Assembly (NCBI GenBank): GCA_025463045.1
Contig: JAOAPT010000009.1
Coordinates: 1 to 32,042 of the forward strand
Reading direction: 5' to 3'
Source of the DNA: Candidatus Solibacter sp.
GTDB lineage: Bacteria > Acidobacteriota > Terriglobia > Bryobacterales > Bryobacteraceae
Length of the DNA stretch: 32,042 bases
Shown: positions 9,284 through 18,031 of the stretch, piece after piece
How positions within the stretch are numbered: position 1 is the stretch's first letter
Layout of the letters: each line of letters begins with the position of its first letter
Notes under the pieces: generated by a model
Databases searched by the model: none
What the model was told of the DNA's origin: nothing
The model's input: the letters and a program-made list of their open reading frames with translations, nothing else
Position numbers and translations under genes: made by a program

Positions 9284-10483
9284 ATGCTGAATCGTTTTCG
9301 CCTGCCGGCCGTGATCCTGTTTGCGGCGGCACTGTGCCCGGCACAGGATTATGTCGAACAGGTAGTGGAGCGGGCGCGCAAGGAGTTCGACGTCCCCGGA
9401 ATCGCGGTTGCTATCGTGAAGGATGGCGACGTCGTGCTCACCAAAGGTTTCGGCATGCGCAAGATCGGCGAACCCGCGCCCGTCACCGCGCAATCGCTCT
9501 TCCGCATCGCTTCGAACACGAAAGCGTTCACCACTGCGGCGCTCGCCATGCTGGTCGACGAGCGCAAGCTGCGTTGGGACGATCCGGTGGTCCAGCACCT
9601 GCCCGGCTTCCAGATGTACGACCCGTACGTTACCCACGAGATGACGATCCGCGATCTGCTGACGCATCGCAGCGGCCTCGGACTCGGCGCGGGCGACCTG
9701 ATGTTCTTCCCGCCGAGCGATATCAGCCGCGAGGAGATCATCCGCCGCCTGCGCTTCATCAAGCCCGCCACGAGCTTTCGCAGCGCGTACGCGTACGACA
9801 ATCTGCTCTATCTGGTAGCCGGCCAGTTGGTCGCCGCGGTCAGCGGAAAAAGCTGGGACGATTTCGTGAAGGACCGCATCTTCACTCCGCTCGGTATGAG
9901 CAATACCTTCGTCAATACCGCGGCGTTGAAATCCGGTAAAGACGTGGCGATCCCGCACAATACCCTCTCCGGGAAACTCGAGGCGCTCCCGCAGGAAGAC
10001 GTGGACAACAATGCGCCGGCCGGCGCGATCGTCTCCTGCGTCGCCGACCTCGCGAAATGGATGACGCTGCAACTCGGCAACGGTACGGTCGGCAAGACGC
10101 GACTGTTCACCGCCGCGCACTCCCGCGAAATGTGGTCGGGACAGACGATCTTGCCGATCAGCGAACCGCCGAAAGATGCGCCCGCCGCGTTCGCCACGAC
10201 CCAGCCCAGCTTCCACCAGTACGGCCTCGGCTGGGATCTCAGCGACTATCGCGGCAAGAAGCTCGTCGGCCACGGCGGCATGCTCTCCGGGTACGTTTCG
10301 CGCACGGCGCTCATTCCCGAACTGAAGCTGGGGATCGTCGTTCTGACCAATCAGGAGGCGACCGGTGCGCACAACGCGATCGTCAATACGGTGCTCGATC
10401 ACTACATCGGCGCGCCGGACACCGATTGGGTGACCGCCTATGGCGAACGCACGAAAAAGGCGATGGCAGAGTCCGTAGTCTAG
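9284..10483 (+). CDS. Secreted serine hydrolase / class C beta-lactamase-like protein (catalytic domain; ORF stops before the DUF3471-like domain)
   Basis: MLNRFRLPAVILFAAALCPAQ signal peptide; LFRIASNTKAFTTAAL (SxxK), YAYDN (YxN), HGGMLSGY (HGG) motifs; start placed at the internal ATG 9284. Confidence 0.85.
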   Translation: MLNRFRLPAVILFAAALCPAQDYVEQVVERARKEFDVPGIAVAIVKDGDVVLTKGFGMRKIGEPAPVTAQSLFRIASNTKAFTTAALAMLVDERKLRWDDPVVQHLPGFQMYDPYVTHEMTIRDLLTHRSGLGLGAGDLMFFPPSDISREEIIRRLRFIKPATSFRSAYAYDNLLYLVAGQLVAAVSGKSWDDFVKDRIFTPLGMSNTFVNTAALKSGKDVAIPHNTLSGKLEALPQEDVDNNAPAGAIVSCVADLAKWMTLQLGNGTVGKTRLFTAAHSREMWSGQTILPISEPPKDAPAAFATTQPSFHQYGLGWDLSDYRGKKLVGHGGMLSGYVSRTALIPELKLGIVVLTNQEATGAHNAIVNTVLDHYIGAPDTDWVTAYGERTKKAMAESVV

Positions 10484-10852
10484 TTGAAGAAGGCCGGGGG
10501 CAAGCGCAATCCGAACACCCGCCCAGCGCTACCTCTTACCGCGTATGCAGGTCGCTACCGCGACGCCTGGTACGGCGACATTCGTATCGAAGAGCACGGC
10601 GGCAAGCTCTCCATCGACTTCACGCAGTCGCCCGACCTCGCCGGCTATCTCGAACACGGGCAGTACGCCACGTTCGTCGCGCGCTGGAAGAATCGCACGC
10701 TGGACGCCGACGCGTATGTGACTTTCACGCTCAAGCCCGACGGCACGATCGACGAAGTTCGCATGGCGGCCGTCTCACCGCTCACAGATTTCAGCTTCGA
10801 TTTCCAGGACCTGCTCTTTCATCCGGTGCCGATCAACATAAAACCAATGTGA
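10484..10852 (+). pseudogene. Detached C-terminal DUF3471-like domain of the upstream serine hydrolase
   Basis: Same frame as 9284-10483, separated only by TAG at 10481-10483; LPLTAYAGRYRDAWYGDIRIEEHGGKLSIDF...LDADAYVTFTLKPDGTIDEVRMAAVSPLTDFSFDFQDLLF is the usual C-terminal extension of such hydrolases. Confidence 0.65.
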
Positions 10853-10866
10853 GTGTAGGTGAAACG

Positions 10867-10880
10867 GACCCTAAAGGGTC
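10867..10880 (+). promoter_or_regulatory. Small hairpin overlapping the putative ribosome-binding site
   Basis: GACCC-TAAA-GGGTC; AAAGGG lies 9 nt before the GTG start at 10888. Confidence 0.35.
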
Positions 10881-10887
10881 TTAGAGT

Positions 10888-13800
10888 GTGAACCTCTCGT
10901 CCGCACTCCTAATTTCGGGTTTCCTGGCTGTCACAGCATCCGCTTCGAACAGCGTGTCGAAGCAATTCACCGTCGCCTCGTTCGGCGACTCCGGTCAAAA
11001 CTCGATTCAGGCGATCGCCACCAGTTCACGCGGCGATATTTACATTGCCGGCACCACGACCTCCTTCGACATCTCCGTCAAAAACGCTGCCCAGCCCGCG
11101 TTCGGCGAAGCGCGCATCATGCGAACCACCGATCTCGGCGTCACCTGGACGCGCGTCGGTGCACCTCCGGCAAACGTCATTGCCGTCGTGGCCGACCCCG
11201 TTACCCCGCAAATCCTCTTCGCCGGCGGCGATAAGGGCATCTACAAGAGCGTCGATTCGGGCGCGACCTGGAAGTTGGTCCATCCCTTCAATTCCATCTA
11301 CCAATTCACCGGCGCGCTCGTCATCGACCCTGCGAACCATCTCCGCCTGGCAACGGTCGAGCCCTTCACCGGCATCGTGACCCGCAGCCTCGATGGCGGC
11401 GACACCTGGACCACAGGCGGACAACCCTGCTCCCAATCGTTCTGCCAGGGTGGGCTAGTCGCCGACCCAGCGGGCTCCGGCGCCCTCATCGTCGGCTCCT
11501 TCGCCGGCCTCTATCTCTCGCGCGATTGGGGACTCACGTTCCAGCCGCTCAATCCGCCGGGCTTCGGCTCGCCTTCCATTGCGGCCTTCGCGCCCTCGAA
11601 GCGCGGGTGGATCTACGCCGGCACGTCCGCCGGAGTCAGCGGCAGCCTCGCGATGACCACCGATTTCGGCGCTACGTGGACCGCGAAGTCCTCCCCGCCG
11701 AACACCTTCTCGATGATCCTCAATCTCGCCGTCGATCCCGATGACGCGAACGCGCTCGTTGCCGGCACGCCCGACTCCCTCTACCGAAGTACGGATGGCG
11801 CCGCCACATGGGTTCGCGAGGCCTCGTCCGGAGGCCCGTTCCTTACGCAGACCCATGCGCCGTTCGTGATTCTTCCCCACCGTTGCGCCCCGGCCGGAGG
11901 ACTCTTCGCCCAGGGCAGCGCGGCCGCCGGAAGCTACAGCGTCGCCTACAGTCCGGACTACGGCGCCACCTGGACGACGCCGCAACTCACCGGCCTGACC
12001 AGCGTCGCGGCCGGCGCCGACTGCGCGGTCTTCATCACGCGGACCGCTTCCTCGGACGCCTTCGTGGCCAAGGTGGCGCCTGACGGAACGGTCCTGTGGG
12101 CGACCTACCTCGGCGGCTCCGATCAGGATGTCCCCGTAGCCCTCGCGGTGGATAACCAGGACAACGTGTACATCGCCGGCACCACCACGTCGCCCGACTT
12201 TCCTTCGACCGTGCCGCGCATCGGCGTCTCCGGACAAAGCGCCGCGTTCGTTTCCAAACTCTCGCCGGCCGGCGCGCTGATGTATTCCGCCATCGTCAGC
12301 GGGGAAGCGCGCAACAGTGCTACCGCCCTCGCGGTTGACGCCGACCGCAATGCCTACGTCGGAGGCGGGACAAATTCCTTCCAATTCCCCCTAACACCCG
12401 GCACCCTTCCGGTGACCCTCGCCCCGGGATCGTACACGGGTTTTCTCGTCAAATTATCTTCCGATGCCTCGCTCGTCTACGCCACCTACCTGGGCGGTTC
12501 GTACACCTACCCTGGCGCGATCCTGGTAGATGCGGGCGGCCAGGCGATTGTCGCCGGCACGGGCCTGCCGGTCGCGGACGATCCGTTTTCCAATTTCGCC
12601 GCCTTCGTCCTGCGGCTGGATCGCGGCGCATCTCAGGTGAGCGCGGTGGCCTACCTCCCGGGGATGGGCACACCGACCTCGCTCGTCGCCGACGATCAGG
12701 GCAATCTCTTCATCGCCGGCCGGGCCGACCGCGGCGCGGATTTCGTGACGCCCGGCGCGTACGTCGCGCCCCAACCGCTGGCGAACTGTCCCGCCAAATT
12801 CTTTGTGGGTTATAACGCCTACGTCAGCAAGCTGGCGGCAACCGGTTGGAAGCCGGTGTACAGCGCGCTCCTGCGCTCGAGTTGCGGCGTGCAAACCGGA
12901 CCCATCGCGGTCGATAAGACCGGCGCCGTCGTATTGGCGATCTCCGCCGCCGGCGGACTACCGTTGCGCAATCCACTGGTCGCAGGGCCGTCCTGCGGCA
13001 CGAATACCAGCGCCGTCGTCCGCCTCAATCCAAGCGGTTCCGCGCTCGAATTCGCCACATATCTCGACGCGTGCGGCGTACCCGGCATCGCGCTCGCCGG
13101 CGCCAACTCGCTCTACGCGGGGGTCTCGCCGCAAATCTCCGCCCACCTCGCCGCGCTACTGCACATCAACACTGCCAGCACCTCGACCGTCGCCCTCGAT
13201 GGCATCGCGAACGCATTCAGCGGCGACTCCACCGCCATCGTGGTGGGCGGACTCTACTCGCTCACCGGGTCCGGCTTTCAAGCGCCGGAAATCGATCTCG
13301 GCCTCAATCCCGCTGGCGACCTGCCTCTCACTCTCGGCGGCATCGAGGTCCGCTTCGACGGCGTCCCCGCACCGATTCTCCGCACCGGCGCGGGCAAGGT
13401 GATCGTCGTCCCGCCCTTGCCGCCGCCCTTGGGATGGCGTACCCGCGCCGTCCCCGGCTTCTCCGCGGTGCAACTCATCGCCCACGGAGTCGCGTCGAAC
13501 GTTGTCTGGATGCCGGTCGTCGATTCCCTCCCCGGCCTGCTGACCGCTTCCTTTCTCGATCCACAGCTTCCGGCCGGTTCCGACGCCTACGCGCGGAATC
13601 AGGATGGCACGGTGAATGACGCCGCTCACCCCGCGCCCGCGGGCTCCACGCTCACGCTCTATGTCACCGGAATGGGGCCCGCCGCGCCTCCCCTTCCGCC
13701 CGGCTCGATCGCGCACTCCCCGGGTACGTCTCCCGTCACCCCGGTCTACGGATCGTGGAAACGCTTCACGCCCTCCGGCCAGCCCGTGCCGGAGACAGTC

Positions 13801-13986
13801 TTCACGCTGCCGGGCTATCTGGCGGCGGTCTACCAGATGCCGGTCGTCGTGCCTTCAGCGGATTCTCTCGGCGGCGTGCCCGACGCCAACGGCGTCCGGC
13901 ACCTTGTCATGGCGTTGCAGTTCTTCATCGCCGCATCGTCGTCGATTCCGCCCGTCTCGAATCTGGTCGGCGTGTACGTGAAATAG
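10888..13986 (+). CDS. Large secreted protein with BNR/VPS10-like and SBBP-like beta-propeller repeats and a TIGR03437-like C-terminus
   Basis: GTG start; signal peptide; repeated GxTWxxxx (DLGVTWTRVG, DSGATWKLV, DGGDTWTTG) and ATYLGGS..D.. / NVYIAGTTTSPDFPST units; C-terminal GSGFQAPEIDLGLNPAGDLPLTLGGIEVRFDGVPAPIL. Confidence 0.8.
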   Translation: MNLSSALLISGFLAVTASASNSVSKQFTVASFGDSGQNSIQAIATSSRGDIYIAGTTTSFDISVKNAAQPAFGEARIMRTTDLGVTWTRVGAPPANVIAVVADPVTPQILFAGGDKGIYKSVDSGATWKLVHPFNSIYQFTGALVIDPANHLRLATVEPFTGIVTRSLDGGDTWTTGGQPCSQSFCQGGLVADPAGSGALIVGSFAGLYLSRDWGLTFQPLNPPGFGSPSIAAFAPSKRGWIYAGTSAGVSGSLAMTTDFGATWTAKSSPPNTFSMILNLAVDPDDANALVAGTPDSLYRSTDGAATWVREASSGGPFLTQTHAPFVILPHRCAPAGGLFAQGSAAAGSYSVAYSPDYGATWTTPQLTGLTSVAAGADCAVFITRTASSDAFVAKVAPDGTVLWATYLGGSDQDVPVALAVDNQDNVYIAGTTTSPDFPSTVPRIGVSGQSAAFVSKLSPAGALMYSAIVSGEARNSATALAVDADRNAYVGGGTNSFQFPLTPGTLPVTLAPGSYTGFLVKLSSDASLVYATYLGGSYTYPGAILVDAGGQAIVAGTGLPVADDPFSNFAAFVLRLDRGASQVSAVAYLPGMGTPTSLVADDQGNLFIAGRADRGADFVTPGAYVAPQPLANCPAKFFVGYNAYVSKLAATGWKPVYSALLRSSCGVQTGPIAVDKTGAVVLAISAAGGLPLRNPLVAGPSCGTNTSAVVRLNPSGSALEFATYLDACGVPGIALAGANSLYAGVSPQISAHLAALLHINTASTSTVALDGIANAFSGDSTAIVVGGLYSLTGSGFQAPEIDLGLNPAGDLPLTLGGIEVRFDGVPAPILRTGAGKVIVVPPLPPPLGWRTRAVPGFSAVQLIAHGVASNVVWMPVVDSLPGLLTASFLDPQLPAGSDAYARNQDGTVNDAAHPAPAGSTLTLYVTGMGPAAPPLPPGSIAHSPGTSPVTPVYGSWKRFTPSGQPVPETVFTLPGYLAAVYQMPVVVPSADSLGGVPDANGVRHLVMALQFFIAASSSIPPVSNLVGVYVK

Positions 13987-13990
13987 GCGT

Positions 13991-14854
13991 TTACCCGCGC
14001 ACGCTGGCGGCCGGGATCTTGCGCAGCAGGTCTTCCATTTCGGCGCGGCTTTCGCTGCCGATCGTGATCGCGTCCAGGCAATCCTGCGCCATCGCGAACT
14101 GCAGCGCCTCGTCGGCCTTGGTGCGCAGATCGCCCTGCGCCAGGATCTTCATTCCGATGACGCCCTTGCCGGCCTGCTTCATCTGCTTCAGCACGCTCAC
14201 GACAGTCGCCGGATCGGCATCCATGTGCAGCCCCGCGGGATTGAGGCGCGCGAGTTGCACTTCCACCCACGGTTCGGCGGCGGAGGTCTTCAGCGCTTGC
14301 AGGGTGTGGCAGGAGATGCCGTGCGAGCGGATGATCCCCCGGTCCTGCGCCTCCGTGATCACGTCCATACAGGGACGCATGCGCACGTTCCAATCGGCCG
14401 CCTGCTGATTGTGCAGCAGCAGGATGTCGATCGTGTCGACGCCAATCTCACGCCGGTACCGGTCGATATCCGCCTTCACCGCGGCGGCGGTCGTCGAGTT
14501 GGTCTTGGTGAGGATCACGACCTTGTCACGCGGCACCGTCTTCAGCGCCTCGCGAATATACGTGTGGCTGCCATACTGATCGGCCGAATCCCAGAAGTTG
14601 ATTCCTTGATCGTACGCAGCGCGGAAAAGTTCCGATACGCCGTGATACCCGAGTTTTCGCGTCTGGTTGGAACTGCCGTTGCTGCCGCTGGTACCGGTGC
14701 CCATCGCCATCCGGCTGAGTTCGATCTTTCGCGGCCCGAGTACGATGCGGTCCGTCGCGTTTTTCGGCTTGGCAGCCGCAAAAAGATGGTGCGGAAAGTT
14801 GCGCATCGAGACGACGCCCGCGGCGCCCGCGCGAAGGAAATTTCGACGGTTCAT
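13991..14854 (-). CDS. Aldo/keto reductase family protein with Tat signal
   Basis: MNRRNFLRAGAAG twin-arginine motif; FWDSADQYGSHTYIREAL, VVILTKTNS, DTIDILLLHNQ, RSHGISCHTLQAL. Confidence 0.88.
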   Translation of the reverse strand: MNRRNFLRAGAAGVVSMRNFPHHLFAAAKPKNATDRIVLGPRKIELSRMAMGTGTSGSNGSSNQTRKLGYHGVSELFRAAYDQGINFWDSADQYGSHTYIREALKTVPRDKVVILTKTNSTTAAAVKADIDRYRREIGVDTIDILLLHNQQAADWNVRMRPCMDVITEAQDRGIIRSHGISCHTLQALKTSAAEPWVEVQLARLNPAGLHMDADPATVVSVLKQMKQAGKGVIGMKILAQGDLRTKADEALQFAMAQDCLDAITIGSESRAEMEDLLRKIPAASVRG

Positions 14855-14936
14855 AGACAGCCTCCAGCTTGTTTGGAAGTATATCATCAGGCCTTCCTGT
14901 TGACATCCAAAAGGAACAGCGGTATTCTCCTTTAGA

Positions 14937-14953
14937 ATGTCTACACGAGACAT
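14937..14953. promoter_or_regulatory. Perfect inverted repeat ATGTCT-ACACG-AGACAT on the padR start codon (candidate autoregulatory operator)
   Basis: 6-bp arms with 5-nt spacer; contains the ATGT...ACAT dyad reported for some PadR sites. Confidence 0.35.
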
Positions 14954-15275
14954 CAATATCCTGCAAGGCACGCTCGACCTGATGGTCCTCCGCACCCTGC
15001 AAACTATGGGTCCGCAGCATGGCTTCGGGCTCGCGAAACGAATTCAGACCATCTCCGGCGGCGCGCTCGATCTCAACCAGGGAAGTCTTTACCCCGCGCT
15101 CCTCCGTCTCGAACATCGCGGCTGGATTTCCTCCCGCTGGGGCGTGAGCGACGCCAATCGCAAAGCGAAATTCTACGAGATCACCCGCGCCGGCCGGCGC
15201 CAGATGGAACACGAGACCGAGGACTGGGAGCGCACCGTGGAAATCATGGCCCGCTTCCTGCGTCCCGCCGAATAG
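14937..15275 (+). CDS. PadR family transcriptional regulator
   Basis: MSTRDINILQGTLDLMVLRTLQTMGPQHGFGLAKRIQ...LNQGSLYPALLRLEHRGWISSRWG...FYEITRAGRRQ. Confidence 0.93.
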   Translation: MSTRDINILQGTLDLMVLRTLQTMGPQHGFGLAKRIQTISGGALDLNQGSLYPALLRLEHRGWISSRWGVSDANRKAKFYEITRAGRRQMEHETEDWERTVEIMARFLRPAE

Positions 15276-15284
15276 GAGCCCACT

Positions 15285-17954
15285 ATGCGCACCTTCGCGC
15301 AACGCGTCATCGCCTTCTTCCGTGCTCGACGGATGGAACGCGATCTCCATGCCGAGATCGCTTCCCACCTCGCCATGCAGGAGGCCGAATTCCGCGAGCG
15401 CGGCATGGACCCGGCCGCCGCCCACACTGCCGCCCTTCGTGAATTCGGAGGAGTCGCGCAGACCATGGAAGAGTACCGTGAACGCCGGGGACTTCCGCTG
15501 CTCGAGACCGCCGCCCGCGATGCCCGCTACGCGCTCCGCGGACTCCGCAACAACCCAGGCTTCACGGCCGCCGCCGTGCTCTCGCTCGCCCTCGGCATCG
15601 GCGCGAACACCGCCATCTTCTCTCTATTTCACGCGCTGATGCTGCGGCTGTTACCCGTCGCGCAACCGCAGGAACTCATCAGCCTTTACCGAACCGGCGG
15701 CTGGGGCAAAGGCTTCATCTCCTATCCCCTCTATCTCGAAATTGCCGCCCGCACCGACCTCTTCAATGGCGTGATCGCGCGCACCGGCGTCGGCAAGGCG
15801 CGCTTCACACCCCGCCCCGGTGCGCGCGGCGAATTCACGCAGTGCGAGTTCGTCTCCGGCAACTACTTCGCCGTGCTCGGCGTCGCGCCCACGCTCGGCC
15901 GCCTGTTCACGCCGGATGACGACCGCGTGCCCGGCGGCCACCCCGTCGCTATCATCAGCTACGATCTCTGGCGTAACCGCTATGCCGGCGAGCCCTCGAT
16001 CCTCGGCACAAAGATCCTCGTAGGCGAACAGCCCTTCACAATTATCGGTGTCGCCGCCGGCGGATTTCGCGGCGTCGAGGTGGAGCGGCACGCCGAAGTC
16101 TGGCTGCCCGCCAAGATGAGCGGCATGAATTTCTCGAGCCCCGGCAACTGGTGGCTTTGGGCGGTTGCGCGCCGGCGTCCCGACGTTTCCGCGCGGCAGG
16201 CTCAGGCCGCGATCGACGTCCTGATGCGACAGCACCTCAACACCGTCTACCCTTCGTCTTACAATGCGGCATTCCGCCGGCGCGCGCTGGAGCAGCGCCT
16301 CGAAGTGCGCGACGCCGGAATTGGGATTTCCATGTTGCGCGAAGAGTTCGGCCGCCCGCTGGCCGTCATGATGGCCGCCGTCGGACTGGTGCTGCTCGCT
16401 GCGTGCGTCAATGTCGCGAACCTGCTGCTGGCACGCGGCGCGGCCCGCCAAAAGGAAATCGCGTTGCGCCTCTCGCTGGGCGCCACCCGCGCCCGTCTCG
16501 TCGGGCAGGCGCTCGCGGAGAGCGTCATCCTGGTCACGGCGGGCGCCGGGTTCGGAGTCTGGTTAGCCGCACAGGGACAGCGCTTCATCATCCAATTTCT
16601 TCCCGGCAATTCCGGGAATCCGTTCGACGCTTCGCTCGACCAGCCAGTCCTGCTCTTCACGCTCGCGATCGCCGCGGCCGCGGTGCTCCTGTTTGGCGTG
16701 GGGCCCGCGCTGCGCTCCACCGCCATCGACCCAGCGGCCGCACTGCGCGCCGGACACGCGGGAGCATCCGGCAGCGGCACGCTACGACGCGCGCTCGTGA
16801 TCGCGCAGGTAGCCTTCAGCGTCGTGCTGGTCGCGCTCGCCGCCCTCTTCGGCCACAATCTTTTGGCGCTCCGCGGCGTCGACCTCGGCTTCCGCAACGA
16901 CAACGTCATCGCCTTCACGCTCGATTTCCCGCGTCATCCGAAGTCGGACGTGCACACGTCGATTCGCCAACTCGCCGTTCAACTGGAGACGCTCCCCGGA
17001 GTCTCGTCCGTCAGCTACGGATTCCCCGGCCCCTTCCTCATGGGAACCTCGAGCGCGACCATCCGCGTTCCCGCCTCTGAACGTACCGCCGCCGAACCCG
17101 CCGACGTCGACACCGCGCACATCGCCGCCCGCTACTTCGAGACCATCGGCACGCGCCTCGTAGCGGGCCGCGAGTTCGACCGCAAGGACATGAACAGCAC
17201 GCGCAAAATCGCCGTGGTCAACGAAGCTTTCGTTCGCGAATTCCTCCCCGGCGAGACGCATCCCGACGCCCGCACGCTGAGCTTTGACGACAGCCGCCCT
17301 GAAGGCGGTGAGCCCACCTACATAGTCGGCGTCGTCCGCGACATCCGCCACGCCGGCATTCAAAAGCCTGCTCGCCCCACCGTCTACCTCCCCGCCGCGC
17401 AGGACGCGAACGCCGGACTGTCGACCATGTTGCTGCGCACCCGAATTTCCCCCGCGTCCTTAATGCCGGCCCTCTATCGCGAGCTCAATCGCGTCGGATC
17501 TTCCATCGCCTTCGCCTCCATCGGCACGCTTCGCGAGCAGATCGACGACTCGATTTTCGAGCAGCGCATCCTCGCCGTGATCGGCGGCTTCTTCGGTACC
17601 CTGGCGCTCGTGCTCGCCGCCGTCGGGCTTTACGGCGTCGTGACCTACGGTACAGCGCGCCGCACTCCGGAAATCAGCATCCGTATCGCGCTCGGCGCGC
17701 CGCGCCCCCAGGTGCTCTGGATGATCCTCCGCGGTTCGCTGGGAATGGTCGCCGCGGGCCTCGTCGTCGGCCTGCCGATCGCTCTCGCTGCTGCCCGCGC
17801 CGTCGATTCCATACTCTTCGGAATTCGTCCCGCCGACCCGCTTACGTTCGCCTTTACAGCCGGCATCCTGGCCGTCATCGGGATTGCCGCCGCCTTCCCG
17901 CCTGCCTGGCGCGCCGCCCGCCTGGAACCCAGCCAGGTGCTACGACACGAGTAG
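15285..17954 (+). CDS. ABC transporter permease, MacB/FtsX type (acidobacterial duplicated permease, ADOP-like)
   Basis: 889 aa; ARYALRGLRNNPGFTAAAVLSLALGIGANTAIFSLFHALMLRLLPV plus two FtsX-type TM blocks; immediately downstream of padR. Confidence 0.9.
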   Translation: MRTFAQRVIAFFRARRMERDLHAEIASHLAMQEAEFRERGMDPAAAHTAALREFGGVAQTMEEYRERRGLPLLETAARDARYALRGLRNNPGFTAAAVLSLALGIGANTAIFSLFHALMLRLLPVAQPQELISLYRTGGWGKGFISYPLYLEIAARTDLFNGVIARTGVGKARFTPRPGARGEFTQCEFVSGNYFAVLGVAPTLGRLFTPDDDRVPGGHPVAIISYDLWRNRYAGEPSILGTKILVGEQPFTIIGVAAGGFRGVEVERHAEVWLPAKMSGMNFSSPGNWWLWAVARRRPDVSARQAQAAIDVLMRQHLNTVYPSSYNAAFRRRALEQRLEVRDAGIGISMLREEFGRPLAVMMAAVGLVLLAACVNVANLLLARGAARQKEIALRLSLGATRARLVGQALAESVILVTAGAGFGVWLAAQGQRFIIQFLPGNSGNPFDASLDQPVLLFTLAIAAAAVLLFGVGPALRSTAIDPAAALRAGHAGASGSGTLRRALVIAQVAFSVVLVALAALFGHNLLALRGVDLGFRNDNVIAFTLDFPRHPKSDVHTSIRQLAVQLETLPGVSSVSYGFPGPFLMGTSSATIRVPASERTAAEPADVDTAHIAARYFETIGTRLVAGREFDRKDMNSTRKIAVVNEAFVREFLPGETHPDARTLSFDDSRPEGGEPTYIVGVVRDIRHAGIQKPARPTVYLPAAQDANAGLSTMLLRTRISPASLMPALYRELNRVGSSIAFASIGTLREQIDDSIFEQRILAVIGGFFGTLALVLAAVGLYGVVTYGTARRTPEISIRIALGAPRPQVLWMILRGSLGMVAAGLVVGLPIALAAARAVDSILFGIRPADPLTFAFTAGILAVIGIAAAFPPAWRAARLEPSQVLRHE

Positions 17955-17974
17955 CGGCTTGATTAGGGGTTCAA

Positions 17975-17993
17975 AACTCCGTAAAGTGGAGTT
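17975..17993. other. Short hairpin AACTCC-(7)-GGAGTT between permease and kinase genes
   Basis: Perfect 6-bp inverted repeat in the intergenic gap; no clear T-tract. Confidence 0.25.
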
Positions 17994-18031
17994 CTACCCG
18001 TCTGTCTAAGAAGCGCCGGGCGGCACATGCG

